Shown: positions 28,223 through 37,551, counted from the stretch's first letter. The stretch: DNA of 64,000 nucleotides from an uncultured Clostridia bacterium (GCA_934255545.1 CAKQOE010000001.1:106929-170928); one strand, 5' to 3'. The notes: generated from the letters alone by a model not told the origin. Numbers and translations: made by a program.

Positions 28223-28444
28223 ATGAGAACTCTTAAGGATGTAGCTACCGGCGAAACTGTAGTAGTTAAAAAGCTTGATGGCGAAGGCGCTTATAAGAGA
28301 CGCATCATGGACATGGGTATCACTAAGGGTAGTGAGATCTATGTAAGAAAAGTTGCACCTCTCGGTGATCCGGTAGAGATCACAGTCAGAGGCTACGAGC
28401 TTTCTCTCAGAAAGGGTGACGCTGAAATCATTATCGTTGAGTAA
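28223..28444 (+). CDS. feoA: FeoA-domain protein (second copy)
   Basis: This 73-residue protein contains TLKDVATGETVVVKKLDGEG, YKRRIMDMGITKGSEIYVRK and DPVEITVRGYELSLRKGDAE, the canonical FeoA features (RR.MDMG, RGYELSLRK.DA). A GGAGG lies before the ATG. It diverges from the first copy, so the pair is a long-standing duplication. An additional DtxR-like repeat lies between it and feoB. Confidence 0.95.
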   Translation: MRTLKDVATGETVVVKKLDGEGAYKRRIMDMGITKGSEIYVRKVAPLGDPVEITVRGYELSLRKGDAEIIIVE

Positions 28445-28459
28445 TTTTTTTAGTCACAA

Positions 28460-28477
28460 GGTTAGCTGGAGCTAATT
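28460..28477 (+). promoter_or_regulatory. DtxR-like operator between feoA and feoB
   Basis: GGTTAGCTGGAGCTAATT has the same half-sites and spacing as the repeats upstream of the first feoA. Confidence 0.55.
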
Positions 28478-28503
28478 ATCAGAACAGTTTAAGGAGGAGA
28501 AAC

Positions 28504-30657
28504 ATGGGCATGAAAATCGCACTGATCGGTAACCCGAACTGCGGTAAAACGACAATGTTCAACGCTCTTACGGGCGCAAGACAGTATGTCGGCAACTGGC
28601 CGGGCGTAACTGTCGAGAAAAAAGAAGGTCGTCTTAAAGGACATGAAGATGTTATCATCACTGACCTTCCTGGTATTTATTCTTTATCACCATATACACT
28701 TGAAGAAGTAGTCAGCAGAGACTACCTCGTAGACGTAAGACCGGATGCTATCATCAATCTGGTCGATGCGACAAATATTGAAAGAAACCTTTATCTGACA
28801 ACTCAGGTAATGGAACTTGGTATTCCTGTTGTGATCGCAATGAACATGATGGACCTCGTTGCAAAGAGCGGTGCCAAGATAGATATAGGCAAGCTGAAGA
28901 ATACATTCGGCTGCGAAATAATCGAAACATCAGCACTTAAAAATAAGGGCGTAACAGAAGCAGCGGAAGCTGCGATCGCCGCAGCAAAGAAGGGCACTCT
29001 TCCTAAGAAGCTTGATTTTGATGCAAAGGTAGAGGGCTATCTCAGCGAATTAACAGATCTCCTGCCTTCATCAGTAGACGATCATCTCAAGCGCTGGTAC
29101 ACAGTAAAGCTTTTTGAAAGAGATATAAAAGCTACTGACAAGCTCGGTCTTTCAGCTGATGCAAAGAAGGCTGCAGAAGCTGTAGTTGAAAGAGCTGAGA
29201 CAGATCATGACGACGATACAGAAAGTATCATAACAAACGAAAGATACAACCTCATTACAAAGAACATCAAGTCTTCTATAAAGAAGGCGTCAGAAAAGAT
29301 GTCAACATCAGATAAGATCGACCGCATTGTAACAAACAGGATCCTCGGTCTTCCTATCTTCGTACTTGTAATGTTTGTTGTTTACTACATATCAGTATCA
29401 ACAATGGGCGGCACGCTTACAGACTGGGCAAACGATACAGTAGTAGGCGAGTGGATCCAGGCCCCTGTCCAGGCAGTTATGGAAAATGCAGGAGTCAGCG
29501 ATGTACTTACAAGCCTTGTTGTTGACGGTATCATCGGCGGTCTGGGCGCGATATTCGGCTTCCTCCCGCAGATGCTCATACTCTTTATACTGCTGTCTGT
29601 ACTTGAAGACTGCGGATACATGGTACGTATAGCATTCGTACTCGACAGAGTATTCAGAAGATTCGGCCTTTCGGGCAAGAGCTTCATACCGCTGCTCATT
29701 TCTTCAGGATGCGGTATTCCGGGCATCATGGCCTCAAAAACTATTGAAAACGATAACGACAGAAGACTTACCATCATGACAGCTACATTCGTTCCTTGCG
29801 GCGCTAAGCTCCCTGTAATCGCATTATTCTCAGGTATACTTTTCGGCGGCGCATGGTGGATGGCTCCTCTCATGTATTTCGTAGGCGTTGTATGCGTAAT
29901 AGTTTCTGCTATCATGCTTAAGAAAACAAAGCCATTCTCAGGAGATCCTGCACCATTCGTAATGGAACTCCCTTCATACCATATACCAAGCTTAAAGGGT
30001 ATCGCTATCCACGTTTGGGAAAAGCTCTGGGGCTTCATCAAGAAAGCCGGAACTATCCTCTTCCTCGCGTGCGTAGTAATGTGGTTCCTCTCAAGCTTCG
30101 GTGTTGAAGGCGGAGCATTCGGTCTCGTAGACGACCAGGAAAACAGCCTTATGGCTATCGTAGGCGGCGCTATCGCATTTATCTTCATACCACTCGGATT
30201 CGGTAACTGGCAGGCATGCGCGTCAGCTATCTCAGGCTTCAGCGCAAAGGAAGGTATCGTTACTACTATCGGTATCCTCTCAGGCGTAGGCGAACTTGCT
30301 GAAACAGATACTTCACTCTGGAGTGCGGCAGGCGCTATGTTCCCAACAGCTGTAGCAGCTGCTTCATTCCTTATCTTCAACCTGATAGATTCACCTTGCC
30401 TTGCTGCTATTTCAACAATGGCTAAGGAAATGAACGACAGAAAGTGGTTCTGGTTCTCTATCTTATATCAGAATGTATTTGCTTACTGCGTATCACTCAT
30501 GGTTTACCAGTTCGGAAGCCTCATCGCTTACGGACAGTTCGGAGTTGGCACGATCGCAGCAGTGATCGTTGCAATAGCAATGCTCTTTATGCTGTTCAGA
30601 CCTGATCCAAATAAGAACAAGAGACTTGTTGCAAAAAGATCAGTAATGAATGCTTAA
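28504..30657 (+). CDS. feoB: Ferrous iron transport protein B
   Basis: This 717-residue membrane protein has an N-terminal GTPase domain: G1 GNPNCGKTT (9-17), DLPGIYSLSPYTLEE, NLVDATNIERNL, and NMMD for G4. A helical spacer and a polytopic permease follow, with the gate motifs LISSGCGIPGIMASKTI and VPCGAKLPVIALFSG, the usual Cys-containing FeoB motifs. It imports Fe2+ in anaerobes. It ends with a short basic tail. GGAGG lies before the ATG. Codon use is richer in C-ending codons than its neighbours, typical of well-expressed genes. Confidence 0.98.
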   Translation: MGMKIALIGNPNCGKTTMFNALTGARQYVGNWPGVTVEKKEGRLKGHEDVIITDLPGIYSLSPYTLEEVVSRDYLVDVRPDAIINLVDATNIERNLYLTTQVMELGIPVVIAMNMMDLVAKSGAKIDIGKLKNTFGCEIIETSALKNKGVTEAAEAAIAAAKKGTLPKKLDFDAKVEGYLSELTDLLPSSVDDHLKRWYTVKLFERDIKATDKLGLSADAKKAAEAVVERAETDHDDDTESIITNERYNLITKNIKSSIKKASEKMSTSDKIDRIVTNRILGLPIFVLVMFVVYYISVSTMGGTLTDWANDTVVGEWIQAPVQAVMENAGVSDVLTSLVVDGIIGGLGAIFGFLPQMLILFILLSVLEDCGYMVRIAFVLDRVFRRFGLSGKSFIPLLISSGCGIPGIMASKTIENDNDRRLTIMTATFVPCGAKLPVIALFSGILFGGAWWMAPLMYFVGVVCVIVSAIMLKKTKPFSGDPAPFVMELPSYHIPSLKGIAIHVWEKLWGFIKKAGTILFLACVVMWFLSSFGVEGGAFGLVDDQENSLMAIVGGAIAFIFIPLGFGNWQACASAISGFSAKEGIVTTIGILSGVGELAETDTSLWSAAGAMFPTAVAAASFLIFNLIDSPCLAAISTMAKEMNDRKWFWFSILYQNVFAYCVSLMVYQFGSLIAYGQFGVGTIAAVIVAIAMLFMLFRPDPNKNKRLVAKRSVMNA

Positions 30658-31108
30658 GGGAATAAACCTCATATATACCCTTCAGGGGAATGGGTCAGGA
30701 TGATCCGCGGCAGTGTTCGCGCGCTGCCGCAGCGCCCCTGATAGAAAACAACTTATGAATTTTATCAATATACTTCATATAATGTGGCGGTCCGTAAGGA
30801 TCGCCATATTGACTATGGAAATGAAGGCATTAATTATACAGGCATGATGCGGGTCTGCCAGGCAGACCAAACTAAAACTAATGAATTGGCAGACTAAATA
30901 TTCGAAAATGAATTATTTTAAGTTTGGTTAGTTAAAGTAAATGATAGTTATATACGTCTAACTTTAAAAAAATATTAAATAATAGTAAAAGTTATGCTTG
31001 ATTAACCGTATTTTGGTTATATATAATACGCAATACGGAAATATATGAGGTTTAAAAATAATTAGTTAAAGCAAACAGTCAGTTATATTTTATGAGGAGG
31101 AACAAACA
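30658..31108. other. Gap with hairpins and a duplicated operator-like sequence
   Basis: After feoB come the hairpins GCGGCAG...CTGCCGC (about 30709), GGCGGTCC/GGATCGCC (about 30784) and GGTCTGCC/GGCAGACC (about 30852). An A/T-rich promoter region follows, in which TTAGTTAAAG[T/C]AAA[T/C] occurs at 30928 and 31062. No ORF is supported. Confidence 0.6.
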
Positions 31109-31459
31109 ATGAAGACATTAAAGTTAGTAAAAGCGATCAAGAGCGTAGATCCTATCCATTATGGCGTATTCGCGGCAGGCGTACTTTTCGGTACAGCAGG
31201 CGTTAAGATCCTTTCAAGCGCAGATGCAAAGGGCGTTTACACTAAGTGCCTCGCAGCAGGTCTCAGAGCTAAGGATTCAGTTATGAAGACTGTAACTAAG
31301 GTACAGGAAAGCGCTGACGACATCCTCGCTGAAGCAAAGCAGATCAACGAAGACAGAGCAGCAGCTGAAGAAGAAAACACAATAGCAGACGAAGTTGCTG
31401 ATGTAGAAGTAGAAGTTGCAGATGCAGACGAAGAAGCTGCAGCAGAAGACGCTGAATAG
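31109..31459 (+). CDS. Small membrane-anchored acidic protein next to a metal ATPase
   Basis: This 116-residue protein has the N-terminal KAIKSVDPIHYGVFAAGVLFG, one predicted transmembrane helix with a GTAGVKIL continuation, a helical middle (YTKCLAAGLRAKDSVMKTV) and a very acidic Glu/Ala-rich tail of about 40 residues. Proteins of this shape (I believe the DUF6110 type) accompany P-type metal ATPases in Clostridia. The acidic tail could bind metal ions. GAGGAGG lies before the ATG. It probably forms one operon with the ATPase gene. Confidence 0.75.
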   Translation: MKTLKLVKAIKSVDPIHYGVFAAGVLFGTAGVKILSSADAKGVYTKCLAAGLRAKDSVMKTVTKVQESADDILAEAKQINEDRAAAEEENTIADEVADVEVEVADADEEAAAEDAE

Positions 31460-31545
31460 TATTTTAGATAAGAAAGAACCGGAACCGCAGTACTATTTGG
31501 TACGCTGCGGTTCTGTTTTTTATGCATGCGCTCGGGAGGGCTCGT

Positions 31546-33621
31546 ATGAATTTTAAAATTTTACATGAGATAAAAGGCCGGATGAGGATCCATGTCCTTC
31601 AGAAGCGAATGACATTCGAGCAGGCAGACAGGATCGAGTATTATCTGGCGCACAAGAAATGCATCACCGGGGTAAAGGTAAACCACAGAACGGCAGACGT
31701 GATAATAAACTTTGCAGGTGACAGAGAAAATATAATAAAACTTTTAAAGGATTTCAGCTACGAAAAGTCTGATATACCTCAGGCGATACTCGAAAATTCA
31801 GGACGTCAGATGAATGACGAGTTTAAAGAAAAGCTGATATTTAAAGTAATATACAGATATTCAGGAAAGCTGCTCTTACCTTATCCTGTAAGAGCAGTTT
31901 ACACAGCTCTTAAATCAACAAAGTATATAGCAAAGGGCGTACATTCACTTGCGTCACGCAGGCTCGATGTATCATTACTCGATGCTACAGCAGTCGGCGT
32001 ATCAATAATCAGACGCGATATCAATACAGCCGGTTCAACTATGTTCCTGCTCGGTATCGGCGAGCTGCTTGAAGACTGGACACATAAGAAGTCAGTTGAT
32101 GATCTGGCAAGAAGCATGGCTCTTAATACCGGAAACGTATGGGTGATAAGAGACGGCAGTGAGATGCTCATATCGTCAAATGATGTAGTCGCAGGCGACA
32201 GAGTGATCGTCCATATGGGAAGCACTATTCCTTTTGACGGAACAGTAGTAGCAGGCGAGGCCATGATAAATCAGGCATCACTCACAGGTGAATCAGTTCC
32301 GGTAAGAAAGACGATCGACAGCACAGTATATGCAGGAACTATCGTCGAAGAAGGCGAAGTAACGCTTCTTGTTAAAGAAGTGAGCGGAGCAAGCCGCTTC
32401 GAAAAGATAGTTCAGATGATAGAAGAAACAGAAAAGCTCAAGTCATCAGCAGAAGGCAAGGCAGAGCATCTGGCAGACAAACTTGTTCCGTATACACTTG
32501 GAGGAACAGCTCTCGTATATCTGCTCACAAGAAATGCTACAAAGGCGCTGTCAGTCCTCATGGTAGACTTCTCATGCGCACTTAAGCTTGCAATGCCTAT
32601 ATCTGTACTTTCAGCTATACGTGAGGCAAGAGAGCATAATATAAACGTCAAGGGCGGCAAATTCCTTGAAGCTATGGCAGATGCGGATACTATAGTATTT
32701 GATAAGACAGGTACGCTCACAAAAGCATGCCCTACAGTAGTAGATGTTATCTCATTCTGTGACAGATCAGAAGATGAACTCCTGCGCATAGCAGCATGCA
32801 TGGAAGAGCATTTCCCTCACTCTATGGCGAAGGCTGTAGTAGACGCTGCAGCAGAAAAGAACCTGCAGCATGACGAGATGCATACAAAGGTACAGTATAC
32901 TGTAGCTCACGGTATTTCCACAGAAATAGAAGGCAAGAAGGCCATAATAGGCAGCGCGCACTTCGTATTTGAAGATGAGAACTGCGAGATACCTGAGGGA
33001 CGCGAAGAAGAATACAGAGCACTCAGAGAAGAGTATTCACATCTCTATCTCGCTATCGAAAACAAGCTTGCTGCAGTTATATGCATAAGCGACCCTGTAA
33101 GAGAAGAAGCAGAAGCTGTTATAAATTCACTCAGAAGCGCCGGTATGAAGCATATCGTAATGATGACAGGCGACGGCGAAAAGGCTGCCTCAGCCATAGC
33201 AGCCCAGGTAGGCGTTGACGAGTATTACTCAGAGGTGCTTCCTGAAGATAAAGCAGCTTTTGTTGATAAAATGAAAGCAAAGGGCCATAAGGTAGTAATG
33301 ATCGGCGATGGCATAAACGATTCACCGGCTCTCTCAGCGGCTGATGTAGGTATAGCTATAAGCGATGGCGCAGAAATAGCAAGAGATATCGCAGATATCA
33401 CAATAAGCGCTGACAACCTGTTTGAGATCGTAACACTCAAGCTTATAAGCAACGCACTCATGAATCGTATCCATCGTAATTACAGAACTATAGTAGGATT
33501 CAACTCAATGCTCCTCATAGGCGGTGTTGCAGGCATCCTTCAGCCTACTATGTCAGCACTCCTTCATAATACATCTACATTACTGATAGGTGTAAACAGT
33601 ATGAAGAATCTGCTTCAGTAG
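31546..33621 (+). CDS. P1B-type heavy-metal-translocating ATPase with unusual FSCAL motif
   Basis: This P-type pump of about 691 residues has the phosphorylation motif DKTGTLT (Asp386), TGES (248-251), the hinge MIGDGINDSPAL and a short N-terminal ferredoxin-like domain starting MNFKILHEIKGRMRIHV. The membrane metal site reads DFSCALKLAMP (from about residue 341). The usual [C/S]PC is replaced by FSC, with the Pro shifted to position 351. This places it in a non-CPC subgroup resembling CtpC-like Mn/Zn or Fe exporters. The transported metal is uncertain. ATG 31546 follows GGGAGGG. Its neighbourhood, downstream of feoAAB, suggests iron or manganese. Confidence 0.88.
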   Translation: MNFKILHEIKGRMRIHVLQKRMTFEQADRIEYYLAHKKCITGVKVNHRTADVIINFAGDRENIIKLLKDFSYEKSDIPQAILENSGRQMNDEFKEKLIFKVIYRYSGKLLLPYPVRAVYTALKSTKYIAKGVHSLASRRLDVSLLDATAVGVSIIRRDINTAGSTMFLLGIGELLEDWTHKKSVDDLARSMALNTGNVWVIRDGSEMLISSNDVVAGDRVIVHMGSTIPFDGTVVAGEAMINQASLTGESVPVRKTIDSTVYAGTIVEEGEVTLLVKEVSGASRFEKIVQMIEETEKLKSSAEGKAEHLADKLVPYTLGGTALVYLLTRNATKALSVLMVDFSCALKLAMPISVLSAIREAREHNINVKGGKFLEAMADADTIVFDKTGTLTKACPTVVDVISFCDRSEDELLRIAACMEEHFPHSMAKAVVDAAAEKNLQHDEMHTKVQYTVAHGISTEIEGKKAIIGSAHFVFEDENCEIPEGREEEYRALREEYSHLYLAIENKLAAVICISDPVREEAEAVINSLRSAGMKHIVMMTGDGEKAASAIAAQVGVDEYYSEVLPEDKAAFVDKMKAKGHKVVMIGDGINDSPALSAADVGIAISDGAEIARDIADITISADNLFEIVTLKLISNALMNRIHRNYRTIVGFNSMLLIGGVAGILQPTMSALLHNTSTLLIGVNSMKNLLQ

Positions 33622-33660
33622 TTTAAAAAGTGTATTGCATATAAGCGATATATAATAAGC

Positions 33661-33697
33661 AAAAAGCGGACCGCCTCCCGGCAGTCCGCTTTTTAAA
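33661..33697 (+). terminator. Terminator of the P-type ATPase operon
   Basis: AAAAAGCGGAC...GTCCGCTTTTT. Confidence 0.88.
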
Positions 33698-33730
33698 CAT
33701 CACCGCACCCGCCCGGCGGGTGACAACAAC

Positions 33731-33784
33731 TGCAAAAAAACAGCGGCGGCTCCCGTGCGCATAAAGCACACCGGAGCCGCCGTT
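33731..33784 (-). terminator. Terminator of cysK
   Basis: On the minus strand the long stem ACGGCGGCTCC...GGAGCCGCCGCTG is followed by TTTTTTT. Confidence 0.85.
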
Positions 33785-33834
33785 CTGTATTATCTGAAAA
33801 TTCAAGTGAGAAATGATAGAATTTCTATATTATA

Positions 33835-34767
33835 TTATTCAGCAAATAAAGCTGTAGAAAGATATCTGTCACCTGTATCAGGCAGGAGAACAACGATAGT
33901 CTTACCCTTGTTTTCAGGTCTCTTAGCAACCTGGACAGCAGCCCAGAGAGCCGCACCTGAAGAAATACCTACAAGAACGCCTTCCTTATGACCTACGAGT
34001 CTGCCGAATTCAAACGCATTCTCATTTTCAACAGGGATGATCTCATCATAAACCTTTGTATCGAGAACATCAGGAACAAAACCTGCACCGATACCCTGGA
34101 TCTTGTGAGGACCTGACTTACCGCCTGAAAGAACAGGAGAAGAAGCAGGTTCAACAGCAATTACCTTAACGTCAGGCTTCTTTGACTTAAGATATTCGCC
34201 AACACCTGTAACAGTACCGCCTGTACCTACACCTGCTATGAAGTAGTCAACATCGCCATCTGTATCTTCAAAGATCTCAGGACCTGTAGTCTCAAAGTGT
34301 ACCTTAGGGTTAGCAGGGTTTACGAACTGACCGGGGATAAAGCTGTTAGGGATCTCCTCAGCAAGCTCGTTTGCCTTTGCGATAGCGCCCGGCATACCCT
34401 TTGAACCGTCAGTAAGAACAAGCTCAGCGCCATATGCCTTCATGAGCTGACGTCTTTCAACAGACATAGTGTCAGGCATTACGATCATGATCCTGTAGCC
34501 TCTTGCTGCTGCTACAGAAGCAAGTCCGATACCTGTATTTCCTGAAGTAGGCTCTATGATAACTGAATCCGGCTTAAGCTTTCCTGATGCTTCCGCGTCA
34601 TCGAGCATGCCCTTTGCGATACGGTCCTTTACAGAACCTGCCGGATTGAAATATTCGAGCTTAGCAAGGATCTTAGCTTCAAGACCGAGTTCTTTTTCTA
34701 TATTTGTAAGTTCAAGAAGGGGAGTCTTTCCGATAAGCTGATCAGCTGATGTGTAAACCTTTGACAT
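33835..34767 (-). CDS. cysK: Cysteine synthase A (O-acetylserine sulfhydrylase)
   Basis: This 310-residue fold-type II PLP enzyme makes cysteine from O-acetylserine and sulfide. The PLP Lys is in [14 protein letters not shown], the substrate loop is [15 protein letters not shown], and the PLP phosphate loop is [15 protein letters not shown]. It starts at ATG 34767, with AAAGGAGG upstream; the frame is open to 34818. Its promoter carries an element shared with the Rrf2 regulator gene upstream, so cysteine supply is probably controlled by that regulator. Confidence 0.97.
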   Translation of the reverse strand: MSKVYTSADQLIGKTPLLELTNIEKELGLEAKILAKLEYFNPAGSVKDRIAKGMLDDAEASGKLKPDSVIIEPTSGNTGIGLASVAAARGYRIMIVMPDTMSVERRQLMKAYGAELVLTDGSKGMPGAIAKANELAEEIPNSFIPGQFVNPANPKVHFETTGPEIFEDTDGDVDYFIAGVGTGGTVTGVGEYLKSKKPDVKVIAVEPASSPVLSGGKSGPHKIQGIGAGFVPDVLDTKVYDEIIPVENENAFEFGRLVGHKEGVLVGISSGAALWAAVQVAKRPENKGKTIVVLLPDTGDRYLSTALFAE

Positions 34768-34807
34768 TTTAATATCCTCCTTTGGTTGTTTGGTATTTCT
34801 ATTCATG

Positions 34808-34834
34808 TTAATAAACATATTAAACTGGTATGTT
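34808..34834 (-). promoter_or_regulatory. Rrf2-type operator in the cysK promoter
   Basis: On the minus strand AACATACCAGTTTAATATGT is followed by TTATTAA. The same AACATACCA-n(3-4)-AATATGT pattern occurs near the Rrf2 gene (35383-35402), and TTAATAAACATATTA is identical at 34808 and 35331. Confidence 0.65.
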
Positions 34835-34884
34835 AAATGAATTATAAGGCTCAGCCGTCATAATGTCAATCATAAAATCAATAT

Positions 34885-35313
34885 TTATATAACAAAATCA
34901 TTTACAGTATCTTCTCTGATAAGATCTCCGACAGTTATCCCGTCGAGATAGTCTGTCATAAGCTTCTGAAGCCCGCTCCACATGCCTATGGTGCGGCATT
35001 CTGAAGCACGGCTGCACGGCTTCGCATTTGGTTCAAGGCATGCGACAGGAGCAAGTGATCCTTCTATAAGCTTTATGATGCCGCCGACAGTGTACTCGTC
35101 CGGAGAACGATTAAGGCGATAACCGCCGCCCTTTCCCCTGAGCGCGTCAACATAACCGTTCTTGCTGAGCACAGAAACGATACTTTCAAGGTATTTTTCA
35201 GATATCTCCTGCCTTGCGGCTATGTCTGTAAGCGGTATATATTTACCGGAATTATGCTCCGCGAGATCTATTATTACGCGAAGAGCGTATCTTCCTTTTG
35301 TAGAAAATTTCAT
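34885..35313 (-). CDS. Rrf2-family transcriptional regulator (IscR/CymR-like)
   Basis: This 142-residue protein has the winged helix MKFSTKGRYALRVIIDLAEH, recognition helix SEKYLESIVSVLSKNGYV, and wing LRGKGGGYRLNRSPDEYTVG. It then has three Cys in CLEPNAKPCSRASEC, the spacing used by IscR-type proteins to hold an Fe-S cluster. The combination with cysK on one side and mnmA on the other is typical of both CymR (cysteine) and IscR (Fe-S) regulators. The cysteines favour an Fe-S or thiol sensor. It is likely autoregulated through the shared operator. Confidence 0.92.
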   Translation of the reverse strand: MKFSTKGRYALRVIIDLAEHNSGKYIPLTDIAARQEISEKYLESIVSVLSKNGYVDALRGKGGGYRLNRSPDEYTVGGIIKLIEGSLAPVACLEPNAKPCSRASECRTIGMWSGLQKLMTDYLDGITVGDLIREDTVNDFVI

Positions 35314-35330
35314 ATTAAGACACCTCCGTA

Positions 35331-35402
35331 TTAATAAACATATTATCTCACAGGGTAATAGTGGTTACAAGCTATTTTATAAAACATACCAAAATAATAT
35401 GT
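35331..35402. promoter_or_regulatory. Operator sequences upstream of the Rrf2 gene
   Basis: TTAATAAACATATTA (35331-35345) is identical to the cysK promoter element, and AACATACCAAAATAATATGT (35383-35402) matches the inverted cysK site. Confidence 0.65.
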
Positions 35403-35592
35403 AATTAAAACATAAGCTGCCGCCCGGCGGCAGATAATGATATCGATACTTAATATCATCAATACGATTTTAGGATGCATGCGCAGGCGCATGTGTAAAA
35501 TATGATCTGTTCATGGTATAATTACGGGACAGCGCGCACTGCGCTGATAAGTATTTAAATATAAAGAACAGGGAGGCTTACAGGGGCTTAAA

Positions 35593-36657
35593 ATGAAAAG
35601 AGCGTTGATAGCCATGAGCGGCGGAGTAGATTCAAGCGTCGCTGCATATATGATGAAAAAGGAAGGCTGCGAGTGCATAGGCGCTACGATGAAGCTTTTT
35701 GAAAATGAGGATGCGGGAATATTGAGAGAGAAAACATGCTGTTCTCTTGACGATGTAGAGGATGCGCGCCGCGTATGCTCAGTTCTGGGAATACCGTATT
35801 ATGTATTTAACTTTACAGCGGATTTCAGGGAAAAAGTAATAGACAATTTTGTACGCGCGTATGAGAACGGCGCTACTCCAAATCCTTGCATAGACTGTAA
35901 CAGATACTTGAAATTCGAACGTTTCTTCAATAGAGCTATGGATCTTGACTGTGATTATGTAGTAACAGGGCACTATGCAAGGATAGAACAGCGTGACGGC
36001 CGCTGGCTGCTGCTCAAGTCTGTCGATGAGAAAAAAGATCAGAGCTACGTGCTTTACTCTCTTACGCAGTTCCAGCTTGCGCACACGAAATTTCCGCTCG
36101 GCGGCATGCATAAGACAGAGACACGTGAGATAGCAGAGGCTAACGGATTTGTAAACGCGCAGAAAAAAGAAAGTCAGGACATATGCTTCGTCCCTGACGG
36201 AGATTACGCTGCTGCGATAAAGCGATTTACAGGGAAAACTTATCCTGAAGGCGATTTTACAGATATGGAAGGAAATGTGCTGGGAACGCATAAGGGTATA
36301 ATAAAATATACTATAGGTCAGAGAAAAGGTCTCGGACTGGCGCTGAAGCAGCCGATGTACGTATGCAGAAAGGATATGGAGCATAATTCTGTAGTGCTCG
36401 GACTTAACGATGACTTATTTGCAAAAGATCTTGATGTATATGATTTTAACTGGATAGCTTATGACGAGCCTCCTGCAGAGTTCAGAGCGAAAGCAAAGAT
36501 TCGTTACGGCCAGAAGGAGCAGTGGGCGACTGTAAGACCGACAGGCGAGGATACTGTCCACATAGAGTTTGACGAGCCGCAGCGCGCTATAACTTCAGGT
36601 CAGGCAGCTGTACTTTATGACGGTGACGTTGTTATAGGCGGAGGTACTATTAAGTAA
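35593..36657 (+). CDS. mnmA: tRNA 2-thiouridylase MnmA
   Basis: This 354-residue ATP-pyrophosphatase thiolates U34 of tRNA Lys/Glu/Gln. The PP-loop is MSGGVDSSVAAYMM, the first catalytic Cys is in TPNPCIDCNRYLKF, and the second is in ESQDICFVPDG. The C-terminal beta-barrel ends ITSGQAAVLYDGDVVIGGG. It sits next to the Rrf2 gene and uses sulfur delivered by a cysteine desulfurase, a candidate for which is encoded at 26.5 kb. Confidence 0.97.
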   Translation: MKRALIAMSGGVDSSVAAYMMKKEGCECIGATMKLFENEDAGILREKTCCSLDDVEDARRVCSVLGIPYYVFNFTADFREKVIDNFVRAYENGATPNPCIDCNRYLKFERFFNRAMDLDCDYVVTGHYARIEQRDGRWLLLKSVDEKKDQSYVLYSLTQFQLAHTKFPLGGMHKTETREIAEANGFVNAQKKESQDICFVPDGDYAAAIKRFTGKTYPEGDFTDMEGNVLGTHKGIIKYTIGQRKGLGLALKQPMYVCRKDMEHNSVVLGLNDDLFAKDLDVYDFNWIAYDEPPAEFRAKAKIRYGQKEQWATVRPTGEDTVHIEFDEPQRAITSGQAAVLYDGDVVIGGGTIK

Positions 36658-36711
36658 AGCGGATATTTATTGAATTTTGAAGTTGCAAATAGGACTTTTT
36701 ACATTGCTGTT

Positions 36712-36727
36712 CATGCGGTGACGCATG
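36712..36727. repeat. Short hairpin repeat, copy 3 (loop GGTGAC)
   Basis: CATGC-GGTGAC-GCATG, 55 bp after the mnmA stop, preceded by TTGCTGTT as in copy 2. Confidence 0.6.
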
Positions 36728-36738
36728 CAGTTATGCTT

Positions 36739-36770
36739 CAGGCCGCGCGGATGCGCGGCCTGTCTTTTTT
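36739..36770 (+). terminator. Terminator of mnmA
   Basis: CAGGCCGCGC/GCGCGGCCTG with a 4-base loop and TCTTTTTT. Confidence 0.92.
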
Positions 36771-36802
36771 GACGGTTATATTTAAAGAGCGGCATATTGT
36801 AT

Positions 36803-37351
36803 TTATTTTTTTCTGAATGGCTCCATTCCAAGGTTGGCGAGCTCGTCAGCCCTGTTGTTCATGGCGGTTACGTAGCGGAAATCATCCATGCTGAACGCGG
36901 GCCCATTCCATTCTGTAAATTTACGGTACAGGTTATTAACGTTTGTATTTGGATGGTCGAGGTTTACGTGACCCTTTACTCTGTAAAAGTTTACAGTGTG
37001 ATGCGATATGAGCTCAAGCAGCTTTTCCCAGAGCTCTTTGTTTTCAACGGGAGTTTTTTTTGATGTTTTCCAGCCGTTTTTCTGCCATGCAATGTACCAT
37101 TTCTGGCGGAAGCAGTCCATCACGTATGAGCTGTCGGAAAATATCTGTATGTTCTGGCCGTCTTTTTTTAATGCAGACAGGGCTTCTATGACTGCCGTCA
37201 TTTCCATTTTATTGTTTGTCGTGTTTATTTCGCCGCCGTAAAGTTCTTTGCGTGCTTCGCCGAATTCGAGTATCGCGCCCCAGCCGCCTATATTTGTCTC
37301 ATTCTGGTTGCCGGAACATGCTCCGTCTGTATATATTTTCAGTATTTTCAT
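36803..37351 (-). CDS. rnhA: Ribonuclease HI family protein
   Basis: This 182-residue RNase H fold protein has all four metal-binding acids: Asp in IYTDGACSGN, Glu in TNNKMEMTAVIEAL, Asp in IFSDSSYVMDCF and Asp in NNRADELANLG. The basic handle region WYIAWQKNGWKTSKKTPV, typical of type 1 enzymes, is present. A C-terminal region of about 30 residues (YRKFTEWNGPAFSMDDFRYV) is inserted before the last acid. It degrades RNA in RNA-DNA hybrids. Confidence 0.93.
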   Translation of the reverse strand: MKILKIYTDGACSGNQNETNIGGWGAILEFGEARKELYGGEINTTNNKMEMTAVIEALSALKKDGQNIQIFSDSSYVMDCFRQKWYIAWQKNGWKTSKKTPVENKELWEKLLELISHHTVNFYRVKGHVNLDHPNTNVNNLYRKFTEWNGPAFSMDDFRYVTAMNNRADELANLGMEPFRKK

Positions 37352-37551
37352 TGATTACCCCTTTTCAGATCATATTGTAAATTTATATTAAAGCTGATGT
37401 AACACTATTGTAACATCTTAAGGTTATACTATCTATTGTATTGTGAGATTAATATATACGCAAAATGCGTGGATTTTATACAAAAAAGCCGCACGTCTGT
37501 ATACGGGGGAGGCGCAGCGGTCCCAACTGGAAGATTAGAAAGGAGAAGATC

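Noticed and set aside
29385..30380. 331-codon open frame antisense to feoB
   Set aside because: It runs fully inside a certain gene, has no ribosome binding site and reflects the codon bias of feoB.
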